The notes under the pieces are model-generated. The model had not been told where the DNA came from and searched no databases. It saw only the letters and a program-made list of their open reading frames with translations. From assembly GCF_018326005.1 (NCBI RefSeq), contig NZ_AP021903.1, positions 186,001 through 250,000 on the forward strand: DNA of 64,000 nt. Direction: 5' to 3'. The position numbers and the translations under genes are program-made. This DNA is from Pseudomonas sp. Seg1. Lineage in GTDB: Bacteria; Pseudomonadota; Gammaproteobacteria; Pseudomonadales; Pseudomonadaceae. This document shows, in pieces, positions 17,735 through 25,573 of the stretch. Within the stretch, counting starts at the first letter, position 1. The number at the start of each line of letters is the position of its first letter.

Positions 17735-18516
17735 GCCGTCCGGCGTTTTCACGTCTGCCGGTGACAGTGGATTTGCCGCTGTTGTTGCAAGCACTGGCGG
17801 CGATTGCCGATGACGCTTGGCACGGTCACTTCAATACAGATTACTTTTCGGGAGACTGGAGCGGCGTGGCGCTGATTTCGGCGGCTGATGCGCTGACCGA
17901 GTTGTCCCCCGGAAGCGGCGAGCCGCTGCGTCGCGCACCGTGGTTGCAGGATGATGGGTGGCGACAGGGGCTGCGCGATCTGCCGTTGAAAATCGTCAGT
18001 GCACGCTTGTTGCGCCTTGGGCCGGGTGGCCGGATTCACGAACACCGCGATTACGATCTCGATGGCCCGGATGCCGATCGGCGTCTGCACATTCCCTTGC
18101 TCAGCCCGCCCGACGTGGACTTCTGGCTCGACGGCCAGCGCATCCCCATGAGGACGGGCGAGTGTTGGTTTCTCGATCTGGCGCGACCGCATCGGGTGGA
18201 CAACCGTGATAGGTCGGCGCGGGTGCATCTGGTCCTCGACTGTCGGCCCGATGCGTGGCTGGAAGAGCGGATTGCTGAAGGCCTGGCGAGCACGCCTGAA
18301 CCGCAGTTGGCAGAGACGACGTTGCAGAGTTTTCAACGGCTGGTCGCCAACGATACCTCGCTGGCGCTAGCCTTGCGGGAGCTGCACGATCCTGAACAGT
18401 TCATCAGCCGAACTCTGGAACTGGCTGCCGCACGAGGCTTGCCGTTCTCGCGTGAAGAACTTCGTGCGGCGATGCGCAACGGTCGTCGGCAATGGAATCA
18501 ACAATGGAACGGCTGA
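17731..18516 (+). CDS. Aspartyl/asparaginyl beta-hydroxylase-type protein with Nif11-like C-terminus
   Basis: A 261-residue protein whose ATG overlaps the APS kinase stop (ATGA). LGPGGRIHEHRDYDL (about 96-110) holds the iron-binding HxD (His105, Asp107). RPHRVDN supplies the distal His154, and a nearby Arg (RSARVHLVLD) fits 2-oxoglutarate binding. The enzyme class hydroxylates Asp/Asn side chains. Residues about 198-248 (LQSFQRLVANDTSLALAL ... DPEQFI ... GLPFSREELRAA) follow the Nif11 leader-like pattern seen in peptide-modification systems; this is pattern recognition, not a computed match. It probably modifies a locus product before export. Confidence 0.75.
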   Translation: MSRPAFSRLPVTVDLPLLLQALAAIADDAWHGHFNTDYFSGDWSGVALISAADALTELSPGSGEPLRRAPWLQDDGWRQGLRDLPLKIVSARLLRLGPGGRIHEHRDYDLDGPDADRRLHIPLLSPPDVDFWLDGQRIPMRTGECWFLDLARPHRVDNRDRSARVHLVLDCRPDAWLEERIAEGLASTPEPQLAETTLQSFQRLVANDTSLALALRELHDPEQFISRTLELAAARGLPFSREELRAAMRNGRRQWNQQWNG

Positions 18517-19448
18517 ACCTCGACGGCTGGTTGCCGATTGGTATCTGGCCGATTGCCGGGCAGTGGCAGGTGGATTGGTGCTGGTTCGGCGACAGGCCGC
18601 TGCATCAGCCGTTTTTCCGCGACGCGGTCGACGATGCACTGCGCCTGCCCTTCAATCAGGTTTTCCGTCGGCAGACGCCACTGGCGGCGCTCAGCGACTG
18701 GCATGCGCAGAGTCCGGGTCTGGCGCCAAGCGCTTTCATTCTGCACGCCTCGCGCTGTGGCTCGACGCTGATCAGCCAGATGCTCGCCCGGCTCGACGAT
18801 CACATCGTGATCTCCGAACCGCCGCCGCTCGATGCGTTGTTGCGCAGTGATCTGCCTGCGCCTGAGCGCCAGGCCGCGATCAATGGGTTGCTTTCGGCAT
18901 ACGGGCAGCGCCGCCGAGGCGAAGAACAGCGACTGGTGATCAAACTGGATGCCTGGAACATCGGCGAATGGTCGTTGTTGCAGGAATGTTTTCCGCATAC
19001 GCCGTGGCTGTTTGTGTATCGCGATCCATTGGAAATCGCCGTCTCTCATTTGCGTCGCCCGGGCATGCACATGGTGCCGGGCATGCTCGGTGACTGCGTG
19101 CTGGAGGATGGTTTGCCGTTCGCAGGTCGCGAGGATTTCATCGCCCGACGTTTGGGGCGGTTGCTTGAGGCCGGGTTGATCCACTGCCGCGACTCGGGTG
19201 GATTGCCGGTGAATTACAGCGAATTGCCAGAGGCAATGGCGGGGCGGTTGGCACGGTTTTTCCGCCTGGATGATGTACAGCGCCAGCAGGTGTTTGCGGC
19301 GGTGGATTTACACGCGAAGCAGCCGTCGCAACCCTTCGTTGCCGATGGTGAAGACAAGCGTCGTGAGGCCTCGGCGCTGTTGGAGGAGCGGGTGCGTTAC
19401 TTTGCCCAGCGTTCGTTTCTGGATCTTGAGTTGCTGCGCAACGCTTGA
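18492..19448 (+). CDS. Sulfotransferase family protein (second)
   Basis: It overlaps the hydroxylase gene by 25 bases (ATG 18492; ATG 18504 is an alternative). Of 318 residues, FILHASRCGSTLISQML (82-98) is a sulfotransferase-like 5'-phosphosulfate loop in the RCGST variant. PWLFVYRDPLEIAVSHLRR fits the 3'-phosphate-binding segment (RDP...S). The N-terminal 80 residues have no recognisable domain. It differs strongly from the first sulfotransferase, so the locus has two non-redundant enzymes. It is translationally coupled to the hydroxylase, suggesting that hydroxylation and sulfation act on the same substrate, which is inference. Confidence 0.75.
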   Translation: MESTMERLNLDGWLPIGIWPIAGQWQVDWCWFGDRPLHQPFFRDAVDDALRLPFNQVFRRQTPLAALSDWHAQSPGLAPSAFILHASRCGSTLISQMLARLDDHIVISEPPPLDALLRSDLPAPERQAAINGLLSAYGQRRRGEEQRLVIKLDAWNIGEWSLLQECFPHTPWLFVYRDPLEIAVSHLRRPGMHMVPGMLGDCVLEDGLPFAGREDFIARRLGRLLEAGLIHCRDSGGLPVNYSELPEAMAGRLARFFRLDDVQRQQVFAAVDLHAKQPSQPFVADGEDKRREASALLEERVRYFAQRSFLDLELLRNA

Positions 19449-19461
19449 AAGCGTTCTTTCG
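19440..19461 (+). terminator. Terminator overlapping the second sulfotransferase stop
   Basis: AACGCTT and AAGCGTT arms enclose GA and are followed by CTTTCGCTTTT. The stop codon lies inside the hairpin, the same arrangement as at 8201. It separates the locus from the convergent slipin gene. Confidence 0.55.
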
Positions 19462-19465
19462 CTTT

Positions 19466-20224
19466 TCAGGATTTTCCCGACAAATCCGCCATGCCCTTGA
19501 GCAATTCAATCGGCAGTGGAAAGACAATCGTCGAACTCTTGTCCCCAGCAATCGAGCTCAGGGTCTGCATGTAGCGCAGTTGCATGGCGCCGGGCTGACG
19601 ACCGAGCATTTCCGCGGCTTGCATAAGTTTTTCCGACGCTTGCAACTCGCCTTCGGCGTGGATCACTTTCGCTCGCCGTTCCCGTTCGGCTTCGGCCTGT
19701 TTGGCGATCGCCCGGACCATCGACTCGTTTAGGTCGACGTGTTTGATCTCGACATTGGCGACCTTGATGCCCCAGGCGTCAGTCTGCGCATCGAGCACTT
19801 GCTGGATGTCGATGTTCAGTTGCTCGCGCTCGGCCAGCAGTTCATCGAGTTCATGTTTGCCGAGCACCGCACGCAGAGTGGTCTGGGCCAGTTGGCTGGT
19901 GGCCGAGAGAAAGTCTTCGACCTGAATAATCGCCTTCTGTGGGTCGAGCACGCGGAAGTACAGCACCGCGTTGACCTTCACCGAAACGTTGTCGCGGGTG
20001 ATCACGTCTTGCGGCGGCACATCCAGGACCACGGTGCGCAGGTCGACCCGGACCATTTGCTGCACCACCGGAATCAGCAGGATCAGCCCCGGGCCTTTGA
20101 CCTGCCAGAAGCGTCCGAGCTGGAACACCACGCCGCGCTCGTATTCGCGCAGGATGCGGAACGTCGACCCGGCGAGGGCGATCACCAATAACAGCAGCGC
20201 AACAAAACCGATTTGCAGACCCAT
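19466..20224 (-). CDS. Slipin/SPFH (stomatin-like) membrane protein
   Basis: I chose ATG 20224 (GGAGAG upstream) over a GTG at 20230; about 252 residues. An N-terminal membrane helix ([15 protein letters not shown]) precedes the SPFH/Band 7 domain ([43 protein letters not shown]). A charged coiled-coil ([19 protein letters not shown]) and a C-terminal [13 protein letters not shown] complete it. Slipins form oligomeric membrane scaffolds. Its partner NfeD is encoded immediately upstream with 2 bases between stop and start, the usual pairing in bacteria. Confidence 0.92.
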   Translation of the reverse strand: MGLQIGFVALLLLVIALAGSTFRILREYERGVVFQLGRFWQVKGPGLILLIPVVQQMVRVDLRTVVLDVPPQDVITRDNVSVKVNAVLYFRVLDPQKAIIQVEDFLSATSQLAQTTLRAVLGKHELDELLAEREQLNIDIQQVLDAQTDAWGIKVANVEIKHVDLNESMVRAIAKQAEAERERRAKVIHAEGELQASEKLMQAAEMLGRQPGAMQLRYMQTLSSIAGDKSSTIVFPLPIELLKGMADLSGKS

Positions 20225-20226
20225 GA

Positions 20227-20757
20227 TCACTCTCCGTGTTGAGCCGCGTCAGTCGCGGTGACTTTCAGCAATAAGCCTTTGCGCCCGACTACGCGCACTG
20301 ATTGCCCGGTGTGCAATGGCGTCCTGCTGAGCACCTGCCAATGTTCGCCCTGCAGTTGCACCCAGCCGTTGTGGGCGTTCTCTGGCTGCACCGTGGTCAC
20401 CGCCGTCACACTGCCGACCAGGCCGGCATCGCCACTGACGGCGTGGCGCGGTCGGGTTTTCAAGGCACGGATGATCAACGCAAGTAACAGCAGGGCGCTG
20501 ATCAGGCCGAGGCCGATCATCATCGGCACCGGCAGTTCGGCATTGCCGAGGATCAGCGCGCCGATGACGAACATGATGATTCCGCCCAAACCGATCACGC
20601 CGTAATTGGGCAGCGCGGCTTCGGCGATCAGAAAGACGATGCCCAGCGTGATCAGCCAGAGGCCAACCGGGCTCATGGGCGGCAACGATGTCTCGGCAGC
20701 GAAGGCTGAGCCGCTTACCAGCAGAAACAGAAACAACGTACAACATCGGTTGTTCAC
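20227..20757 (-). CDS. NfeD-family membrane protein
   Basis: I chose GTG 20757 because CGGAGGG lies 4 bases upstream; ATG 20778 has no ribosome site. The 176-residue protein begins with a signal-like segment ([16 protein letters not shown]). Three to four hydrophobic helices follow ([48 protein letters not shown]), then a C-terminal OB-fold NfeD domain ([15 protein letters not shown] ... [14 protein letters not shown]). The long form's ClpP-like protease domain is absent, so this is a short NfeD1b-type protein. It works with the slipin downstream in membrane organisation. Confidence 0.88.
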   Translation of the reverse strand: MNNRCCTLFLFLLVSGSAFAAETSLPPMSPVGLWLITLGIVFLIAEAALPNYGVIGLGGIIMFVIGALILGNAELPVPMMIGLGLISALLLLALIIRALKTRPRHAVSGDAGLVGSVTAVTTVQPENAHNGWVQLQGEHWQVLSRTPLHTGQSVRVVGRKGLLLKVTATDAAQHGE

Positions 20758-20932
20758 GTGACCCTCCGGGAGAGTCATGGGGTGGTTCTTTGAGTCTAGT
20801 TGAGCGTTGCGCTGACTGAATCCTGATCAATGTGCGGATGTGTCCGGTGAGCGGATTTCCCTTCGCCCGCAGCCTGTGGAACTAGACTCAAGGACACAGG
20901 AACACACGTTCAGCGCAACACCGAGGTGCATC

Positions 20933-21394
20933 ATGCGTATGGCCAAAAAGGTGCAAAGCAGCCTGACCCGGGCGCATTGCGAATTCGACATCGTCGCCCA
21001 CCGACACTCGTCCAGCAGTCTGGAAACAGCGCGGGTTTCCGGGGTTCCGGCCGAACGGGTGGCGAAATCGGTGATCCTCGACGACCACCACGGGCATTAC
21101 CTGATGGCCGTGCTGCCGGCCAGTCGGCATCTGGACTTGAGCAAGGTGCGCAGCAGCGGCGAATGGCAGCTGACCCGCGAAAGCAACCTGGCGCATATCT
21201 TCGATGACTGCGAACGTGGCGCGGTGCCGCCGCTGGGGGATTCCTACGGGCTGGACATGGTCATCGACCCGTTGCTGACCCGGCAGAAAGACATCTACCT
21301 GGAAGCCGGCAATCACAATTACCTGCTGCACATGAGCATGCCGGAGTTCCTGAAAATGGTGCCGCATGCCGAGGTGCGGGAGTTGAGTCATTAG
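20933..21394 (+). CDS. YbaK/ProX-type aminoacyl-tRNA deacylase
   Basis: I chose ATG 20933 (GAGGTG 6 bases upstream), giving 153 residues. The YbaK-like editing fold is indicated by FDIVAHRHSSSSLETARVSG, AKSVILDDHHGHYLMAVLPA and the GAVPPLGDSYGLDMVID segment. Proteins of this family hydrolyse mischarged tRNAs in trans. It is transcribed away from nfeD; the exact tRNA specificity cannot be read. Confidence 0.82.
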   Translation: MRMAKKVQSSLTRAHCEFDIVAHRHSSSSLETARVSGVPAERVAKSVILDDHHGHYLMAVLPASRHLDLSKVRSSGEWQLTRESNLAHIFDDCERGAVPPLGDSYGLDMVIDPLLTRQKDIYLEAGNHNYLLHMSMPEFLKMVPHAEVRELSH

Positions 21395-21420
21395 CTGTTG
21401 TGGCGTCAGTGCCGACGCCA

Positions 21421-21509
21421 TCGCGGGCAAGCCACGCTCCCACAGGTTCTGAGGTGTACACACATTTTGTGTTCCCCTGAAAATCCTGTGGGAGCGGGCT
21501 TGCCCGCGA
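21421..21509. repeat. Paired REP-type palindrome (GTGGGAGCGGGCTTGCCCGCGA family)
   Basis: Left half TCGCGGGCAAGCCACGCTCC (21421 on) and right half GTGGGAGCGGGCTTGCCCGC (21487 on) face each other across about 40 bases. This is the common Pseudomonas fluorescens-group intergenic repeat. Confidence 0.85.
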
Positions 21510-21548
21510 TTGATCTTCCACACACAGATTTGTTGAAGGAGTTAAGCA

Positions 21549-21794
21549 ATGGAAAGTCCGACCCACAGCCTCCCCTCCCTGTTCAAGCAACTCGGCCTGG
21601 AAAACGACCCGGTCAGCATCGAACAATTCATCGCCACCCATTCCCCGTTGAAACCCGAGTTGCATTTGGCGGACGCGTTTTTCTGGTCGAAGAGCCAGTC
21701 GCAGTTTTTGCGTGACGAGATTCTCGATGATGCCGATTGGGCGGAGGTGGTGGATCAGTTGGATGTGTTATTGCGTAAGGGCCGGCAGGGATGA
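21549..21794 (+). CDS. DUF2789 family protein
   Basis: An 81-residue protein starting at ATG 21549, with AAGGAG upstream at 21536-21541. MESPTHSLPSLFKQLGLEND, HSPLKPELHLADAFFW and DDADWAEVVDQLDVLLR match the small acidic DUF2789 family, widespread in Pseudomonas and of unknown function. No signal or membrane segment is present. Confidence 0.85.
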   Translation: MESPTHSLPSLFKQLGLENDPVSIEQFIATHSPLKPELHLADAFFWSKSQSQFLRDEILDDADWAEVVDQLDVLLRKGRQG

Positions 21795-21923
21795 AGGGCA
21801 CTCTCGGCAGTCATGCTGGCCACCCGTTTGAGGTTAAAAATCGCTTCAACTTCATCGTTACCTACGATGCGCATCAATTGTTTCAAAACTTGACTGAATT
21901 TCCCCACCAATGCGATATTGATA

Positions 21924-21937
21924 GTTAGCAAACTAAC
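21924..21937. promoter_or_regulatory. Candidate MarR operator GTTAG-N4-CTAAC
   Basis: An inverted repeat GTTAG CAAA CTAAC lies 4-17 bases before the marR-like start at 21941 within an AT-rich stretch. Its position suits autorepression of the efflux operon. Confidence 0.5.
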
Positions 21938-21940
21938 AGT

Positions 21941-22408
21941 GTGCATTTCCCCGTGCCGAATTCCCTCGACGCTCTCCAGATGAACATCAGCAGTGCCATG
22001 GTGGTGGCCGCCAGGCATTGGCGGAAGATCTGCCAGACCACGCTGGTCAACTATGGAATTTCCGAAGCCTGCGCCGTGCCGTTGTTGATGATCGGCAGGC
22101 TCGGCGAGGGTGTGCGGCAGGTGCAGGTGGCGCAGGCGGCCGGGATGGAGAGTCCGTCGCTGGTGCGTCTGCTCGATCAGTTGTGCCATTCGGGCTACGT
22201 CTGCCGGACTGAAGATGCGCAGGATCGCCGCGCCAAATGCCTGAGCCTGACCGACACCGGGCGTGAACTGGTGCAAGCGGTGGAAATCGAGCTGGTGCGT
22301 CTGCGTCACGAAGTGCTCGAAGGCATCGATCAGAGTGATCTGGAGGCTACGCTTCGGGTACTGCGCGCATTTGAGGCGGCAAGTCCGCCAGTGGTGGTCA
22401 ATTCTTGA
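21941..22408 (+). CDS. MarR-family transcriptional regulator
   Basis: 155 residues from GTG 21941; ATG 21980 is a possible later start and neither has a strong ribosome site. The winged helix-turn-helix is clear: VRQVQVAQAAGMESPSLVRL, then the wing CRTEDAQDRRAKCLSLTDTGRELV. MarR proteins bind small aromatic ligands and repress linked efflux genes. It overlaps the following FUSC gene (TTGA), forming one operon, so it probably controls it. Confidence 0.87.
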   Translation: MHFPVPNSLDALQMNISSAMVVAARHWRKICQTTLVNYGISEACAVPLLMIGRLGEGVRQVQVAQAAGMESPSLVRLLDQLCHSGYVCRTEDAQDRRAKCLSLTDTGRELVQAVEIELVRLRHEVLEGIDQSDLEATLRVLRAFEAASPPVVVNS

Positions 22409-24468
22409 ACGGTTTTTTTACTGGCATTCCGCCGGCCCGGGACTGGTTCTACGGGGTCCGCACTTTTGCAGCGTCAATGCTGGCGCTGTACATCGCCATG
22501 CTTATGCAAATGCCACGTCCGTATTGGGCGATGGCCACGGTGTACATCGTCTCCAGCCCGTACCTCGGGCCGACCAGCTCCAAAGCCTTGTACCGCGCCA
22601 TCGGCACCTTTCTTGGTGCGGCGGCCGCGGTTTTTTTCGTGCCGATGTTTGTCCAGAGCCCGTATGTGCTGGTGGTGGTAATTGCGCTGTGGACGGGGAT
22701 TCTGCTGTTTCTCTCCTTGCATCTGCGCACGGCCAACAGCTACGCGCTGATGCTCGCCGGTTACACCCTGCCGCTGATTGCTTTGCCGACGGTGGATAAC
22801 CCGCTGGCGGTGTGGGACGTGGCGGAAGCCCGTACCGAAGAGATTTTCCTCGGCATCGCCGTTGCCGCCGTGGTGGGCGCGATGTTCTGGCCGCGCCGAC
22901 TGGCGCCAGTGTTCAACGATGCCGTGGGCAAATGGTTCGCCGACGCGACAACTTACAGCCTGAAATTCCTCAGCCGCGATGTGCAGCCCGAAGAGGTCAC
23001 CGCACTGCGCATGGCCATGGTCGCCAATTTCAACAGCCTGGAATTGATGATCGGCCAGTTGCCCCACGAAGGCTCGCGGCCGCAAACCGTGCGCAACACC
23101 AAGGAACTGCGCGGGCGGATGATCCATCTGTTGCCGGTGATCGACGCCCTGGAAGATTCGCTTTACGCCCTTGAGCGACGCACGCCGGAGCTGGTGGAAA
23201 AATTCGCACCGCTGCTGGCCGCGACCCGTGAGTGGCTCGGCCACAAAGATGCCGACCTTGATCGCTGGCAAGCACTGAAAGATCAGCTCGAAGCCCTGCA
23301 ACCGAGCGCCGAAGCGCTGGAAGATCGCAAGCAATTGCTGTTCTCCAACTCGATTTATCGTCTCGGCGAGTTCATCGATCTGTGGCAGGACTGTCGCAGT
23401 CTGCAGGATGCGATTCTCTGCGAGCGCCAGGACAGCTGGCGCGCGGTCTACCGCCACTGGCGCCTCGGTCGTCTGACACCATTTATCGACCGTGGCCTGA
23501 TGCTGTATTCGGTGGCTTCGACGATTTTGGCAATCATCGTCGCCTCGACGCTGTGGATTCTGCTCGGCTGGCCGGACGGCGGCAGTGCGGTGATTCTGGC
23601 AGCGGTGGCGTGCAGCTTCTTCGCCTCGATGGACGACCCGGCGCCGCAGATCTACCGGTTCTTTTTCTGGACCGGGATGTCGGTGCTGTTCGCCAGTCTT
23701 TATCTGTTTCTGATTCTGCCGAACCTGCACGACTTCCCGATGCTGGTGCTGGCGTTTGCCATCCCGTTCATTTGCGTGGGTACGCTGACGGTGCAGCCGC
23801 GTTTCTATCTCGGCATGCTCCTGACGCTGGTCAACACCTCGTCGTTCATCAGCATTCAGGGCGCGTACGACGCGGACTTCTTTGCTTTTGTGAACTCCAA
23901 CCTGGCCGGGCCCATGGGCTTGCTGTTCGCGTTTATCTGGACCTTGATTGCCCGTCCGTTCGGCGTCGAACTGGCTGCCAAACGCCTGACCCGTTTCAGT
24001 TGGAAGGACATCGTGCACATGACCGAGCCTGCCAACCTGGCCGAACATCGGCAGTTGGGCGTGCAGTTGCTTGATCGTCTGATGCAGCACCTGCCTCGGC
24101 TGGCGATGACCGGCCAGGACACCGGTATCGCCATGCGTGAAGTACGCGTCGGTTTGAACCTGCTCGACCTGCTCGCCTACACCCCGCGAGTGACCGGCGC
24201 ACCGAACGTTTTGTTGCAGCAAGTGGTCAGTGAAGTCGGCGAGTATTTTCGCGCCTGCCTCAAGGCCGGCGAACGCTTGCCAGCGCCGGCCGCCTTGCTG
24301 ATGACCATGGATCGCACCCGCCGCGCCCTCAACGGCCACGGCGATGAAGAAACCCGGCTACACCTGTTGCACGCCTTGAGCGGATTGCGCCTGGCCTTGC
24401 TGCCCGGCGTCGAATTCGTCTCCAGCGCCGAACCCGAAGAACCGCTGCCCGATGGAGCGCCCCTATGA
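22405..24468 (+). CDS. FUSC-family (AaeB/fusaric acid resistance-like) efflux transporter
   Basis: 687 residues, starting at TTG 22405 within the MarR stop. Two blocks of about six membrane helices (residues about 14-160 and 360-520) flank a cytoplasmic helical region (about 160-350), the usual AaeB layout. GVRTFAASMLALYIAM and MPRPYWAMATVYIVSSPY are typical N-terminal motifs. These proteins export aromatic carboxylic acids or fusaric acid, using proton motive force and a HlyD partner. The DUF1656, HlyD and outer-membrane genes follow in overlapping frames. Confidence 0.9.
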   Translation: MNGFFTGIPPARDWFYGVRTFAASMLALYIAMLMQMPRPYWAMATVYIVSSPYLGPTSSKALYRAIGTFLGAAAAVFFVPMFVQSPYVLVVVIALWTGILLFLSLHLRTANSYALMLAGYTLPLIALPTVDNPLAVWDVAEARTEEIFLGIAVAAVVGAMFWPRRLAPVFNDAVGKWFADATTYSLKFLSRDVQPEEVTALRMAMVANFNSLELMIGQLPHEGSRPQTVRNTKELRGRMIHLLPVIDALEDSLYALERRTPELVEKFAPLLAATREWLGHKDADLDRWQALKDQLEALQPSAEALEDRKQLLFSNSIYRLGEFIDLWQDCRSLQDAILCERQDSWRAVYRHWRLGRLTPFIDRGLMLYSVASTILAIIVASTLWILLGWPDGGSAVILAAVACSFFASMDDPAPQIYRFFFWTGMSVLFASLYLFLILPNLHDFPMLVLAFAIPFICVGTLTVQPRFYLGMLLTLVNTSSFISIQGAYDADFFAFVNSNLAGPMGLLFAFIWTLIARPFGVELAAKRLTRFSWKDIVHMTEPANLAEHRQLGVQLLDRLMQHLPRLAMTGQDTGIAMREVRVGLNLLDLLAYTPRVTGAPNVLLQQVVSEVGEYFRACLKAGERLPAPAALLMTMDRTRRALNGHGDEETRLHLLHALSGLRLALLPGVEFVSSAEPEEPLPDGAPL

Positions 24469-24674
24469 TCGGTGATCTGGACATCAGCGGCATTTTCCTG
24501 CCGACCTTGCTGGTGTTGATGGGCATCACTTATGTGCTGTTTTTGCTGGTGCATGCCGTGCTCACGCGCGTGCACTTTTACCGTCTGGTCTGGCACCGGG
24601 CATTGTTCAACGTGGCTCTCTACGCCGTGCTGCTGTACGGCGTGGACTCACTCAGTCGATACCTGATGACATGA
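24465..24674 (+). CDS. DUF1656 (AaeX-like) small membrane protein
   Basis: 69 residues starting inside the FUSC stop (ATGA). Two hydrophobic helices (IFLPTLLVLMGITYVLFLLV and LFNVALYAVLLYGV) and an N-terminal MIGDLDISG match the AaeX/DUF1656 family, always found between AaeB-type and AaeA-type genes. Its function is unknown; an assembly role is plausible. Confidence 0.88.
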   Translation: MIGDLDISGIFLPTLLVLMGITYVLFLLVHAVLTRVHFYRLVWHRALFNVALYAVLLYGVDSLSRYLMT

Positions 24675-25573
24675 AAAAACCGTTTTTGACCATCGGTCGC
24701 GTGGTACTGACCCTGCTGATCGTGACTTTTGCCGTTGTCCTCGTCTGGCGCATGGTGATGTATTACATGTTCGCGCCGTGGACCCGCGACGGCCATATTC
24801 GCGCCGACATCATCCAGATCGCGCCGGACGTGTCCGGATTGATCCAGCAGGTTGAAGTGAAAGACAACCAGTTGATCAAGCGCGGCCAGGTGCTGTTCAG
24901 CATCGACCAGGACCGTTTCAAGCTGGCCCTGCGTCAGGCCAAAGCAGCCGTCGCGGATCGCGAAGAAACCCTCGCCCAGGCGCAACGTGAAGCCAAGCGT
25001 AACCGTGGCCTCGGCAACCTCGTGCCGGCCGAGCAACTGGAAGAAAGCCAATCGAAAGTCGCCCGCGCGCAATCGGCGCTGGCCGAAGCGCTGGTGGCCG
25101 TGGACAGCGCCCAGCTCAACCTCGACCGCTCGGTGATCCGCAGTCCGGTGGACGGCTACGTCAACGACCGTGCACCGCGCCCGCAGGAATTCGTTACCGC
25201 CGGGCGTCCGGTGTTGTCGGTGGTCGACAGCAACTCGTTTCACATCGACGGCTATTTCGAAGAAACCAAACTCGACGGCATTCATGTCGGCCAGTCGGTG
25301 GATATCCGTGTGATCGGCGACCGCGCCAAACTGCGTGGGCATGTCGAAAGCATCGTCGCCGGTATCGAAGACCGTGACCGCAGCAGCGGCAGCAACTTGT
25401 TGCCCAACGTCAACCCGGCGTTCAGTTGGGTGCGCCTGGCGCAGCGGATTCCGGTGCGCATCGCTTTTGATGAAGTGCCGCATGACTTCCGCATGATTGC
25501 CGGGCGCACTGCCACGGTGTCGATCATCGACGACCAGCCAGTCGACAACCGCCAGCAGGAGCCCGGGCAATGA
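24671..25573 (+). CDS. HlyD-family adaptor (AaeA-like)
   Basis: 300 residues starting in the DUF1656 stop (ATGA). One N-terminal membrane anchor (VVLTLLIVTFAVVLVWRMV) is followed by WTRDGHIRADIIQIAPDVSG, the conserved AaeA/EmrA entry strand. A helical hairpin (about 85-145), IRSPVDGYVNDRAPRPQEFV and a beta-barrel follow. It links the FUSC pump to the outer-membrane factor encoded next. Gene order MarR-FUSC-DUF1656-HlyD-OMF supports a complete tripartite system. Confidence 0.92.
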   Translation: MKKPFLTIGRVVLTLLIVTFAVVLVWRMVMYYMFAPWTRDGHIRADIIQIAPDVSGLIQQVEVKDNQLIKRGQVLFSIDQDRFKLALRQAKAAVADREETLAQAQREAKRNRGLGNLVPAEQLEESQSKVARAQSALAEALVAVDSAQLNLDRSVIRSPVDGYVNDRAPRPQEFVTAGRPVLSVVDSNSFHIDGYFEETKLDGIHVGQSVDIRVIGDRAKLRGHVESIVAGIEDRDRSSGSNLLPNVNPAFSWVRLAQRIPVRIAFDEVPHDFRMIAGRTATVSIIDDQPVDNRQQEPGQ

